Of a DNA stretch of 64,000 bases, positions 28,253 through 36,294 are shown piece after piece. The notes under the pieces were generated by a model. It searched no databases. It worked only from the letters and a program-made list of their open reading frames with translations, and was not told the origin of the DNA. The stretch spans positions 30,741-94,740 of the forward strand of contig JAFRGC010000041.1 in NCBI GenBank assembly GCA_017434025.1, read 5' to 3'. Position numbers and translations under genes: made by a program. Position 1 is the first letter of the stretch. Each line of letters opens with the position of its first letter. The stretch comes from Mogibacterium sp. GTDB taxonomy: Bacteria; Bacillota; Clostridia; Peptostreptococcales; Anaerovoracaceae.

Positions 28253-29947
28253 ATGATTGACAATGGATATATTTATTTTGCAAGGAAAGGCGCCGGTGAA
28301 GGTCTTGGAGATAAGATCTGCATGCGTCCTGACAAAGCCAACAGGCATGGCTTCATCTGCGGTGCGACAGGTACCGGCAAGTCGGTAACGCTCAAGGTGC
28401 TGGCAGAGAGTTTTTCACAGATAGGCGTTCCGGTATTCATGTCCGATGTCAAGGGCGATATGGCCGGAATAGCGGTTCCGGGCACTGACAGCGAAGGTAT
28501 GCAGAAGAGACTTGACCGCTTCAGTATCCGGGATCAGTTCCAATACGAAGGATATCCGGTATCGATCTTCGACATCTACAACGAGAAGGGCACGCCGCTC
28601 CGCACGACAGTTTCCGAGATGGGGCCGCAGCTGTTCTCGCAGGTGCTGGATCTCAACGACACACAGTCTGAGCTGATGCAGGTCATATTCAAGATCGCTG
28701 ATGATCTGGGACTGATCCTCACAGATACCAAAGACATGAAGGCGATGCTGCAGTATGCTGCCGACCACTCCAACGACTTCAAGATGGATTACGGCAACAT
28801 CCCTCAGCAGTCCGCATCTACGATCATCCGTGCGATCGTCGCGCTGGAAGCAGAAGGCGCTGACAAGTTCTTCGGCGAACCGGCGATAGACATCAGGGAT
28901 TTCTTCCTGACCGCACCGGACGGCAGAGGCATCATCAACATCCTCGATGCGGAGACACTGATCAACAAGCCGAGACTGTATTCAGCATTCATGCTGTATC
29001 TGCTGTCTGAACTCTTCGAGATCCTTCCGGAAGTCGGAGATCCTGAGAAACCTAAGATCGTGTTCTTCTTCGATGAGGCGCACCTCCTGTTCAGGAACGC
29101 GTCGAAGAGCCTGCTGGAGAAGATCGAGCAGGTCGTCAAGCTGATCCGGTCCAAGGGCGTATCGATCTTCTTCGTCACACAGAGCCCGGGAGACATTCCG
29201 AATGCTGTAATGAGCCAGCTCGGCAACAAGATCGAGCACGGCCTGCACGCATATACACCGGCAGAGCAGAGAGTAGTCAAAGCAGCTGCAGATTCGTTCA
29301 GGACGAATCCTGAATTCGATACCGAAGAACTCCTGCTGAGACTCGGTACCGGCGAAGCGGTCGTATCGACACTCGATGAGAAAGGCGCGCCTTCTGTAGC
29401 GGAGCATGCGTATATTCTCCCGCCTGAGAGCCGCATGGGAGCCCTCACGGATGAGGAGAGAGAAGAGATCGTACGCACCTCCATACTCAACAGCAAGTAC
29501 GAATTCATGGTCGACAATGTCTCTGCGTATGAGGTGATCACCGGCCGGACCACGGCAGCTCCACAGGGAGTCAGCGCCGGTGGCGGGTACACATACAGCG
29601 CGGATTTCAACACACCGGTGCAGCCGGCACAGGCAGAGGAGCAGGAGATCACCTTCGACATGACACCTGTTCAGCAGGAGCAGCCTGCACAGAAGAAGGT
29701 CAAAGCAGAGCCGGCATCCGCACGTGAGGTCAGCGAGGATTCCGGACGCTCGATCGGTGATCTGGCAGACAGCTTCCTCGGGAAGAGCGGCACTCGTCAG
29801 GTCATGAGATCGACGGGAGGTTCCATAGGCCGTGAGATAGGCAAGACCGTAGGAGAGGCAGTGTTCGGCAAGAAGGGCAGGACCATCGGCGGCAACATCG
29901 GATCTGCGATCGGACGCAATCTGTTCGGAACACTCAGCAAGAAATAA
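28253..29947 (+). CDS. HerA/DUF853-type DNA-translocase-like ATPase
   Basis: 564 residues. Walker A GATGTGKS (37-44), Walker B IVFFFDEAHLLF, and the intervening SDVKGDMAGIAVPG and FFVTQSPGDIPNAVMSQLGNKIEH are typical of the DUF853 branch of HerA-like ATPases. The core ends near residue 400; it is followed by a Gln/Glu/Pro-rich linker (about 430-490) and a Gly-rich end with GKTVGEAVFGKKGRTIGGNIGSAIGRNLF motifs. Archaeal HerA works with NurA in DNA end resection, but no nuclease gene is adjacent, and the bacterial branch has no settled function. Strong AAAGGAG before ATG 28253. Confidence 0.88.
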   Translation: MIDNGYIYFARKGAGEGLGDKICMRPDKANRHGFICGATGTGKSVTLKVLAESFSQIGVPVFMSDVKGDMAGIAVPGTDSEGMQKRLDRFSIRDQFQYEGYPVSIFDIYNEKGTPLRTTVSEMGPQLFSQVLDLNDTQSELMQVIFKIADDLGLILTDTKDMKAMLQYAADHSNDFKMDYGNIPQQSASTIIRAIVALEAEGADKFFGEPAIDIRDFFLTAPDGRGIINILDAETLINKPRLYSAFMLYLLSELFEILPEVGDPEKPKIVFFFDEAHLLFRNASKSLLEKIEQVVKLIRSKGVSIFFVTQSPGDIPNAVMSQLGNKIEHGLHAYTPAEQRVVKAAADSFRTNPEFDTEELLLRLGTGEAVVSTLDEKGAPSVAEHAYILPPESRMGALTDEEREEIVRTSILNSKYEFMVDNVSAYEVITGRTTAAPQGVSAGGGYTYSADFNTPVQPAQAEEQEITFDMTPVQQEQPAQKKVKAEPASAREVSEDSGRSIGDLADSFLGKSGTRQVMRSTGGSIGREIGKTVGEAVFGKKGRTIGGNIGSAIGRNLFGTLSKK

Positions 29948-29975
29948 AGCGAATACGGATAACGATCATACGACG

Positions 29976-30001
29976 AAAACGGCTGGGGATACAGCCGTTT
30001 T
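29976..30001. terminator. Terminator after the HerA-like gene
   Basis: Perfect 10-bp stem AAAACGGCTG / CAGCCGTTTT with 6-nt loop, 28 nt after the stop codon. Confidence 0.85.
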
Positions 30002-30030
30002 GCTTAAGGAATACAATTGAAAGGGAAGCC

Positions 30031-30519
30031 ATGGCACTGACTAAGGAAGATGTCATCAGACTGCTTGATGACAAGAAGATCAAATACGAGATAGCAGAGC
30101 ACAAGCCTGTCTATACGATTGACGAGATGCTCGAGTGCAACCTGCCGCATCCGCAGCAGATCGCGAAGAATCTGTTCATCCGGGATGACAAGAAGCGCAA
30201 ATACTATCTTATAACATGTCTCGAGGATAAGAAGGTCAATCTCAAGGAATTCAGGAAGGAGCACGACACCCGTCCGCTCACGTTCGCGTCGGAAGATGAT
30301 CTCATGGCCAAAATGGGTCTGTACCGCGGGGCTGTAACGCCTTTCGGCATTCTCAACAATGAGGAGAAGGATGTGGTCGTCTTCATCGATAAAGATTACG
30401 AGAATAAGCTCATGGGCATCCACCCTTGTGACAATACGGCGACTGTATACGTCAACACTCGTGATGTCGCCAAACTGCTCAAAGAGCATGGCAACGAGAT
30501 ACACTTCATCAAGATGTAG
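30031..30519 (+). CDS. Prolyl-tRNA editing deacylase (ProX/PrdX, YbaK-type)
   Basis: 162-residue free-standing editing domain that hydrolyses mischarged tRNA-Pro (for example Ala-tRNA-Pro). The YbaK fold is seen in AEHKPVYTIDEM, HPQQIAKNLFIRDDKKRKYYLI, and LEDKKVNLKEF; the glycine-rich loop GLYRGAVTPFGILNN and the closing HPCDNTATVYVNTRDVAKLL match the ProX branch. AAGG before ATG 30031. The gene is 18 nt ahead of the GH127 gene, probably cotranscribed without functional link. Confidence 0.9.
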   Translation: MALTKEDVIRLLDDKKIKYEIAEHKPVYTIDEMLECNLPHPQQIAKNLFIRDDKKRKYYLITCLEDKKVNLKEFRKEHDTRPLTFASEDDLMAKMGLYRGAVTPFGILNNEEKDVVVFIDKDYENKLMGIHPCDNTATVYVNTRDVAKLLKEHGNEIHFIKM

Positions 30520-30537
30520 GGCGCAGGAGGAAGGTTC

Positions 30538-32280
30538 ATGACAGGTGTGATCAGCAGCGATCAGCCGGCGGTCAGGCGCAGAAGTCCCCTTCAGGCAGAG
30601 ATACGTCTGATGCCGGGGACGCCGTTCTATGAACGGCAGAGAGATATGGATGAGTTTCTGTTGGCGCAGGACCCGGACAGCATGCTGTACAATTTCCGCA
30701 AGGCTGCAGGCCTGCCGACTCTCGGCGCTGCGCCGATGACAGGCTGGGATGCCGACGAATGCAAACTCAAAGGGCATACGACAGGCCACTATATGTCAGG
30801 GCTTGCGCTGGCATACGCATCGACGGGAGACGAGAGATTTCGCAGCAAACTGGAATATATCGTCGGAGGACTTCGCGAGTGCCGCGACGCTTTCGCAGCG
30901 TCAGGGAGAACGGCTCCGGGATTTGTCAGTGCTTATGATGAGGAACAGTTTGATCTGCTGGAGCAGTTCACGAAATATCCGGAGATCTGGGCGCCGTATT
31001 ATACGCTGGACAAGATCATGGCCGGACTGCTCGACGCGTACGAGCTCGCGGGCATTGAGCAGGCGATGGACATCCTGAAACCACTCGGAGACTGGGTGTG
31101 GAACAGGCTCTCAAGACTTGATGATGAGGTCCGCAGCAGGATGTGGGCTATGTATATCGCAGGTGAGTACGGAGCCATGATCGGCACGATGGTCAGGCTG
31201 TACCGGCATACAGGGGATCCACATCATCTTGCCGCGGCAAAGCTTTTCGATAATCCGGCACTGTTCGAGCAGATGGCAGCAGGCCGCGACGAACTCGATA
31301 CGATGCACGCAAATCAACATATCCCGCAGATCATCGGCGCGCTCGAACTCTACCGTGAGACCGGTGATGTGCGGTATTACAACATAGCTGAGAACTTCGA
31401 GTGTATCGTCACCGGACATCACTGCTATGCGAATGGCGGGACAGGTGAGCAGGAGAGATTCCATGAGGCAGACCGCGAGATCGGGTATCTTACAGATAAG
31501 ACTGCAGAGAGCTGCGCGAGCTATAACATGCTGAGGCTGACTTCAGCCCTTGCCGGTTACGCGGAGGATAACAGACTGAGCCAGCTGATGGACTATTACG
31601 AGAATACGCTGTTCAACCATATCCTGATGTCCTTCAGCCATCACCCTGACGGAGGGACGACATACTTCCTTCCGCTGGCGTCGGGAAGCACCAAATATTA
31701 TGAGCGTGACGAGAACAGCTGCTGCCATGGCACCGGTATGGAGACCCGATACAGGTTCATGACGCAGATCTGCTCGTATGAAGACCCTGCAGATGACGGC
31801 ACTCCGGGAATGCTTCTTGTCAATTTGCCGGTTTCCTGCAGACTGAACGGCGATGAGCAGATCACCGTTTCGTTTACTGAAGATGGGAAATTGACGGTAA
31901 GAGCAGACTGCGATATGAAGCGAAAACTCGCTGTCCGCGTGCCTGCATGGTGCCGTGACCGATTCCCGCAGGCTGTGAATGGTTATCTGCAGTATGACAC
32001 GAGGCTCCGGGCAGGGGAATCAGTCACTCTGGAACTGCCGATGGAAGTCCGGCAGGTCCCGGTCGAGTCAGACCAGACTTATTCCTGTCTCGCATGGGGA
32101 CCTTATCTGCTGGCGGCTGTCACATCCGGAGGAGAGTTCATAAGTGCGCCGGATCCTGATGAACTGAGAGAGGTCCCGGACAAACCGGGTGAGTTCACAG
32201 CAGGCGATAACGCTTTCAGACCGCTGTACCGCATCGATGAAGAGGCGTATCATATCTATATGAAGGCGTGTCAGCAATGA
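30538..32280 (+). CDS. Glycoside hydrolase family 127 (beta-L-arabinofuranosidase type)
   Basis: 580 residues, no signal peptide, so cytoplasmic. The (alpha/alpha)6 barrel begins GWDADECKLKGHTTGHYMSGLALAYASTGD. The GH127 zinc-thiolate site is intact: E324 and C326 in DKTAESCASYNM, and C395-C396 in ENSCCHGTGME, where the first of the paired Cys is the nucleophile in the family's HypBA1 enzyme. E306 in QERFHEAD is the likely acid/base by spacing. Shorter than HypBA1 (658) at the C-terminus. GGAGG lies 8 nt before ATG 30538. Substrate beta-L-arabinofuranoside is inferred from family; no sugar uptake genes are close. Confidence 0.88.
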   Translation: MTGVISSDQPAVRRRSPLQAEIRLMPGTPFYERQRDMDEFLLAQDPDSMLYNFRKAAGLPTLGAAPMTGWDADECKLKGHTTGHYMSGLALAYASTGDERFRSKLEYIVGGLRECRDAFAASGRTAPGFVSAYDEEQFDLLEQFTKYPEIWAPYYTLDKIMAGLLDAYELAGIEQAMDILKPLGDWVWNRLSRLDDEVRSRMWAMYIAGEYGAMIGTMVRLYRHTGDPHHLAAAKLFDNPALFEQMAAGRDELDTMHANQHIPQIIGALELYRETGDVRYYNIAENFECIVTGHHCYANGGTGEQERFHEADREIGYLTDKTAESCASYNMLRLTSALAGYAEDNRLSQLMDYYENTLFNHILMSFSHHPDGGTTYFLPLASGSTKYYERDENSCCHGTGMETRYRFMTQICSYEDPADDGTPGMLLVNLPVSCRLNGDEQITVSFTEDGKLTVRADCDMKRKLAVRVPAWCRDRFPQAVNGYLQYDTRLRAGESVTLELPMEVRQVPVESDQTYSCLAWGPYLLAAVTSGGEFISAPDPDELREVPDKPGEFTAGDNAFRPLYRIDEEAYHIYMKACQQ

Positions 32281-32305
32281 TCGGGGAAGAATAGTTTTGC
32301 ACGTT

Positions 32306-32319
32306 AATTGTATACAATT
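32306..32319. promoter_or_regulatory. 14-bp palindrome upstream of the symporter gene
   Basis: AATTGTATACAATT is a perfect palindrome, followed directly by a partial second copy (ATACAAATT). TTGTATACAA cores occur as sites of GntR-type repressors, so this may be an operator; no GntR gene is in the window. Confidence 0.45.
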
Positions 32320-32345
32320 ATACAAATTGAACCTGCAATATAGAC

Positions 32346-32395
32346 AAAACTGCCAGGTGTTTGCTAAAATATCTGCATACATGAAGGCAGTTTTT
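32346..32395. terminator. Terminator or attenuator ahead of the symporter gene
   Basis: AAAACTGCC (32346-32354) pairs with GGCAGTTTT (32386-32394) around a long 31-nt loop and ends in TTTTT. It lies 66 nt downstream of the GH127 stop and 64 nt ahead of the symporter, so it could end the first or attenuate the second. Confidence 0.5.
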
Positions 32396-32458
32396 CGTTA
32401 AATATAACAAAAATGCAGATTCATCTAAGGTATTAAGAAAATGTAAGGAGAAACAGGT

Positions 32459-33880
32459 ATGAGTACATTCGTAGGTTTCATGAACAACATTTTGTATAAG
32501 CCGTACATCGTACCCCTGTTCCTGATCGCAGTAGGCATCTACTTTACTATCCGGACCAAGGCCGTACAGATCAGGATGTTCGGTGAGATGTTCAGGGTAG
32601 TTTCAGAGAAACCAGAAGACGAGAGAGGGATCTCATCCTTCGGTGCTCTGATGGTATCTACCGCTTCCAGAGTAGGCACAGGAAATATCATCGGCGTATG
32701 TACCGCTATCGTACTTGGTGGTCCCGGAGCTATTTTCTGGATGTGGATCACAGCGATCTTCGGCGGTGCTAACGCATTTATTGAGTCTACACTCGCACAG
32801 ATCTATAAGAAGAAGGCGGACGACGGCACATATTACGGCGGTCCATCCTACTACATGCAGACCGGACTTGGTCAGAGATGGCTCGGAGTACTCTTCTCCA
32901 TCCTGATCATCTTTACATATGCTGTAGGATATAACATGCTCGCAGCGTACAACCTGCAGTCGACATTCGCTACATTCAGCTTCTACAATGAGAAAACGCC
33001 GGCGATCATCGGCATCATCCTCGCAGCGCTTTTCGCTGCCATCATCATCGGCGGAGCTAAGAGGCTGACTGACGTAACGGGATTGCTCGTTCCTGTCATG
33101 GGTGTCATCTACGTTGCGATGTCGATCGTAGTTCTTGTCATGAACGCTAAGAATTTCGGCACCATGTTCAACCTGATCTTCAGCACAGCGTTCGACTTCC
33201 AGGCGATCTTCGGAGGATTTACAGGATCCGTTATCATGTGGGGTCTCAAGAGAGGTCTGTATTCCAACGAAGCAGGTATGGGTTCTGCTCCAAACGCTGC
33301 TGCTAAGGCTGACGTTTCGCATCCTGTCAAGCAGGGACTTGTTCAGACACTTTCCGTATTTATTGACACACTGCTGATCTGCTCGGCAACAGCATTTATG
33401 TGCCTCTCGACTGTATCGGTAGATCCTGCGTCATTCGTAGTAGACGGCAGCGCAGATGCTGCAGGATATGTTCAGACATGTCTGCATACCGTACTCGGCG
33501 GATTCGGACCGATCTTCATCGCGATCTCCATGTCACTGTTCGCGTTCACGACACTGATCGGCAACTATTCATACTGCGAAGGATGTTTTGCATTCATCCT
33601 CAAGAGAGATATGACCAAGACAGAAGCTCTGATCTTCAGGATCATCGCTACGATACTCGTATTCCTCGGTGCTATCTCTTCGGCAGGACTCGTATGGGAT
33701 ACCGCTGATATGTTCCAGGGACTCATGGTAGTCACCAATATCCCGACTATCGTGATCCTCGGAGGAGTCGCTGTCAAGAGTCTCCAGGATTACACAGACC
33801 AGAAGGCAGCAGGCAAGGCACCTGTTTTCAAGGCAAATGCTGTCGGAGTGGATGATGATAAGGCAGAGTGCTGGAAATAA
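32459..33880 (+). CDS. Sodium/alanine symporter family protein (AGCS)
   Basis: 473-residue, eleven-helix amino acid:cation symporter. Family motifs include the early FGALMVSTASRVGTGNIIGVCTAI, WITAIFGGANAFIESTLAQIYK, and YGGPSYYMQTGLG, then LKRGLYSNEAGMGSAPNAAA, all characteristic of AGCS (DagA/AlsT/GlyP). It probably imports alanine or glycine with Na+. AAGGAG precedes ATG 32459. The leader holds a palindrome and a terminator-like hairpin. A single-gene unit closed by the terminator at 33915. Confidence 0.95.
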   Translation: MSTFVGFMNNILYKPYIVPLFLIAVGIYFTIRTKAVQIRMFGEMFRVVSEKPEDERGISSFGALMVSTASRVGTGNIIGVCTAIVLGGPGAIFWMWITAIFGGANAFIESTLAQIYKKKADDGTYYGGPSYYMQTGLGQRWLGVLFSILIIFTYAVGYNMLAAYNLQSTFATFSFYNEKTPAIIGIILAALFAAIIIGGAKRLTDVTGLLVPVMGVIYVAMSIVVLVMNAKNFGTMFNLIFSTAFDFQAIFGGFTGSVIMWGLKRGLYSNEAGMGSAPNAAAKADVSHPVKQGLVQTLSVFIDTLLICSATAFMCLSTVSVDPASFVVDGSADAAGYVQTCLHTVLGGFGPIFIAISMSLFAFTTLIGNYSYCEGCFAFILKRDMTKTEALIFRIIATILVFLGAISSAGLVWDTADMFQGLMVVTNIPTIVILGGVAVKSLQDYTDQKAAGKAPVFKANAVGVDDDKAECWK

Positions 33881-33914
33881 GATACCGGCGCTGAAATGTT
33901 ACGAAAATGCAGAG

Positions 33915-33940
33915 AGCGGCAGAGTGATCTGCCGCTTTTT
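33915..33940 (+). terminator. Terminator after the symporter gene
   Basis: Perfect 9-bp stem AGCGGCAGA / TCTGCCGCT with GTGA tetraloop and TTTT. Confidence 0.92.
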
Positions 33941-34003
33941 CATGTTTTTCTGTCTATGCATCATCCTACGTATATCAAATGAACACAGACCAGTTACACT
34001 TTG

Positions 34004-34012
34004 TGATACAAT
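34004..34012 (+). promoter_or_regulatory. Extended -10 promoter abutting the YgjP-like start codon
   Basis: TGA-TACAAT (TACAAT 34007-34012). Only 8 nt separate the -10 from ATG 34021 and there is no Shine-Dalgarno, so the transcript is likely to start at or one base before the start codon (leaderless). Confidence 0.5.
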
Positions 34013-34020
34013 AACTATGT

Positions 34021-34569
34021 ATGAGCAAAAAAATATTTATTGACGGGCTTGAGGTCCTCGTGACCAGGAAGCGTATCAAGAGAATGAATATGCGGGTCAG
34101 AGATCCGGAAGGCGACATCACGATCAGTGTGCCGTATTTCACTTCTGACAGAGACATCATCGCTTTCGTCAGGAGCAAACGCGACTGGATCGACCGTGCG
34201 GTCAGCAGGGTCAAGGCTAGAGCAGCTTCGCATCCGGAGCCGGTATCCCGCGAGGAGAAAGAGGCACGCCGTGCGGACCTCAAAAGAAGGATCGCGGAAC
34301 GGCTGCCGGAGATCGAACGACGCACCGGCCTCAGATGTAACGGATGGACTGTGCGGGACATGCACACCAGATGGGGGAGCTGCAACACTCGCACACATCA
34401 TGTCAACTTCAGCCTGATGCTGGCGACGCGTTCGGACATTGAACTCGATTATGTAATACTGCATGAGCTGGTGCATACTGTGGTTCCGGGACATGGAGCT
34501 GATTTCTATGCACTGATGGATCGGTTCATGCCGGGGTGGAAGAAGGTCCGGAAGGATCTCAAATACTGA
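34021..34569 (+). CDS. YgjP-like (DUF45) metallopeptidase-domain protein
   Basis: 182 residues. The zinc site is HELVHTVVPGHGADFYALMDRFMPGW (HExxH plus the later His), preceded by the family's TRWGSCNTRTHHVNFSLML. The N-terminal half holds RIKRMNMRVRDPEGDITISVP, also typical. YgjP-like proteins are SprT-related zinc proteins with poorly defined substrates. The start has no Shine-Dalgarno and sits 8 nt after a -10 element. The stop is 4 nt before the next start, so it heads a tightly packed run of four genes to the ABC permease. Confidence 0.88.
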   Translation: MSKKIFIDGLEVLVTRKRIKRMNMRVRDPEGDITISVPYFTSDRDIIAFVRSKRDWIDRAVSRVKARAASHPEPVSREEKEARRADLKRRIAERLPEIERRTGLRCNGWTVRDMHTRWGSCNTRTHHVNFSLMLATRSDIELDYVILHELVHTVVPGHGADFYALMDRFMPGWKKVRKDLKY

Positions 34570-34573
34570 ACTT

Positions 34574-35470
34574 ATGGACTGGAATACTATTCTGCATTTC
34601 ATATTGCCGCCTGTCGTAGGGGCGGTCATAGGGTACTTCACCAATCTCATCGCTGTGAAGATGCTCTTTTTTCCTCACGAAGAGAAGCGGATCTTCGGCC
34701 ATCGCGTCCCATTCACTCCGGGTGCGATCCCTAAGGGCAAAGCCCGGCTGGCAAAATCAGCCGGTAAGATCGTGCAGAACGAACTGTTTACGCGGGAGGA
34801 TATCTCGAGCAAACTCCTGACGGAAGAGGTCGAGCAGCCTCTGATCGACAGGGCGATGGGGATCCTCGATGAGAACATCCGGGATACTGGCGCGATCCTG
34901 ACCGGGAGTGCCGCAAAATATGACAAACTCGAGGAGAGCTTTACAGAACTCCTGACCTTCAAGATCGCGCAGGCTATCAGGATGATGGACATCCCGGCTG
35001 TAATACGGGAAGAAGGCGGCAGGATGATCCATGAACAGATACAGGATTCCAGGCTGCTGCGCCTGGTCGTATCCGATCACATCGTGGACAGAGTCATGAC
35101 TACGGTCGGGGAGAAGATGGAAGAATTCATCGATGCCCGCGGTACAGAGATGATCAATGAGATCACCACGAGCAGGATCCACGATCTCGGCGACAGAACA
35201 CCTCTGCATGTACTCGAACAGGCCGGATATGATCCTGAATTCGTAAGGCGCAAAATGACCGAGGCTTACCGTGAGTCTGTCGTCAATGCGGTCAACTCTG
35301 CACTGAGGCGGATCGATGTGGCATCTGTCGTTGAAGACAAGATCAACTCGATGTCGGTAGAGGACCTTGAGAAGGGTGTCCTGCTGGTCATGAAGAATGA
35401 ACTCGATATGATCGTCAGCCTGGGTGCTCTGATAGGGCTCGTCATAGGCTGCATCAATATTTTCGTATAA
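34574..35470 (+). CDS. DUF445 (YheB-like) membrane protein
   Basis: 298 residues. N-terminal membrane helix and motif LPPVVGAVIGYFTNLIAVKMLFFPHEEK, then VPFTPGAIPKGKARLAKSAGKIVQNELFT, both diagnostic of DUF445. The long middle part is helical and probably cytoplasmic or membrane-peripheral, and a second membrane helix closes the protein (SLGALIGLVIGCINIFV). B. subtilis YheB is of this type; function unknown. It overlaps transcriptionally with neighbours: 4 nt after the YgjP-like gene and 11 nt ahead of the ABC ATPase. Confidence 0.88.
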   Translation: MDWNTILHFILPPVVGAVIGYFTNLIAVKMLFFPHEEKRIFGHRVPFTPGAIPKGKARLAKSAGKIVQNELFTREDISSKLLTEEVEQPLIDRAMGILDENIRDTGAILTGSAAKYDKLEESFTELLTFKIAQAIRMMDIPAVIREEGGRMIHEQIQDSRLLRLVVSDHIVDRVMTTVGEKMEEFIDARGTEMINEITTSRIHDLGDRTPLHVLEQAGYDPEFVRRKMTEAYRESVVNAVNSALRRIDVASVVEDKINSMSVEDLEKGVLLVMKNELDMIVSLGALIGLVIGCINIFV

Positions 35471-35481
35471 GGTGAACGTTT

Positions 35482-36291
35482 ATGGACAGAGAATCTCAGA
35501 TACAGACAGAATTCATCGAGAAATATGGATCTGTAATAGACGAAGACATGATGGAGAAGCTGGCGGAAGCAGCGCAGCACAGGAAGGATGGCGACTATGT
35601 CGTATTCGAGAATGTGCGCAAAGTCTATCATGTCGGAGAAGTCGATATAGAGGCGCTGGCCGATGCTACTTTTGGCGTGAACAAAGGCGAGCTTGCTGTC
35701 GTGGTAGGAGAGTCCGGAGCGGGCAAAACGACACTGCTCAATATTCTGGGAGGCATGGATACTCTGACAAGTGGGCGTGTCATCCTGGACGGGAAAGAGA
35801 TCAGCAAGATGAGCATGCGCGAACTGACCGAATACAGGAGATATGACATCGGATTCGTGTTCCAGTTCTACAATCTGGTGCAGAACCTGACCGCGCTTGA
35901 AAATGTGTCGCTGGCAACCCAGATCTGCAAGAATCCGCTCGATCCGGCGGAAACGCTGAGAGCCGTCGGTCTCGGTGACAGGATGAACAACTTCCCGGGG
36001 CAGCTGTCCGGCGGAGAACAGCAGAGAGTCGCGATAGCGAGAGCGCTGGCAAAGAACCCTAAACTCCTGCTGTGCGATGAGCCGACCGGAGCACTTGACT
36101 ACAATACCGGTAAGCAGATACTCCAGCTTCTGCAGGATCAGGCAAGGAATTCCGGGACTACTGTAATCATTATCACTCATAACAAAGCGATTACGCCTAT
36201 GGCCGACAGAGTCATAAGCGTCAGGAGCGGCAGGGTGCAGGATGTTGTCGTCAACTCTTCACCGGTTCCAATCTCCGAGATAGAATGGTAA
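35482..36291 (+). CDS. ABC transporter ATPase (MacB/LolD type)
   Basis: 269 residues. Walker [11 protein letters not shown] loop in [18 protein letters not shown], signature [19 protein letters not shown], Walker [13 protein letters not shown] and the switch His in IIITHNK are all present. About 45 residues precede the usual ATPase start (an acidic helix [21 protein letters not shown]). The sequence style is that of ATPases paired with FtsX-like permeases, and the permease gene starts 3 nt after this stop. The pair probably performs mechanotransmission or export across the envelope; the substrate is unknown. Confidence 0.94.
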   Translation: MDRESQIQTEFIEKYGSVIDEDMMEKLAEAAQHRKDGDYVVFENVRKVYHVGEVDIEALADATFGVNKGELAVVVGESGAGKTTLLNILGGMDTLTSGRVILDGKEISKMSMRELTEYRRYDIGFVFQFYNLVQNLTALENVSLATQICKNPLDPAETLRAVGLGDRMNNFPGQLSGGEQQRVAIARALAKNPKLLLCDEPTGALDYNTGKQILQLLQDQARNSGTTVIIITHNKAITPMADRVISVRSGRVQDVVVNSSPVPISEIEW

Positions 36292-36294
36292 CTG

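Noticed and set aside
28804-29661. 285-codon open frame on the minus strand inside the HerA-like gene
   Set aside because: Ser-rich shadow translation opposite a gene with intact Walker motifs.
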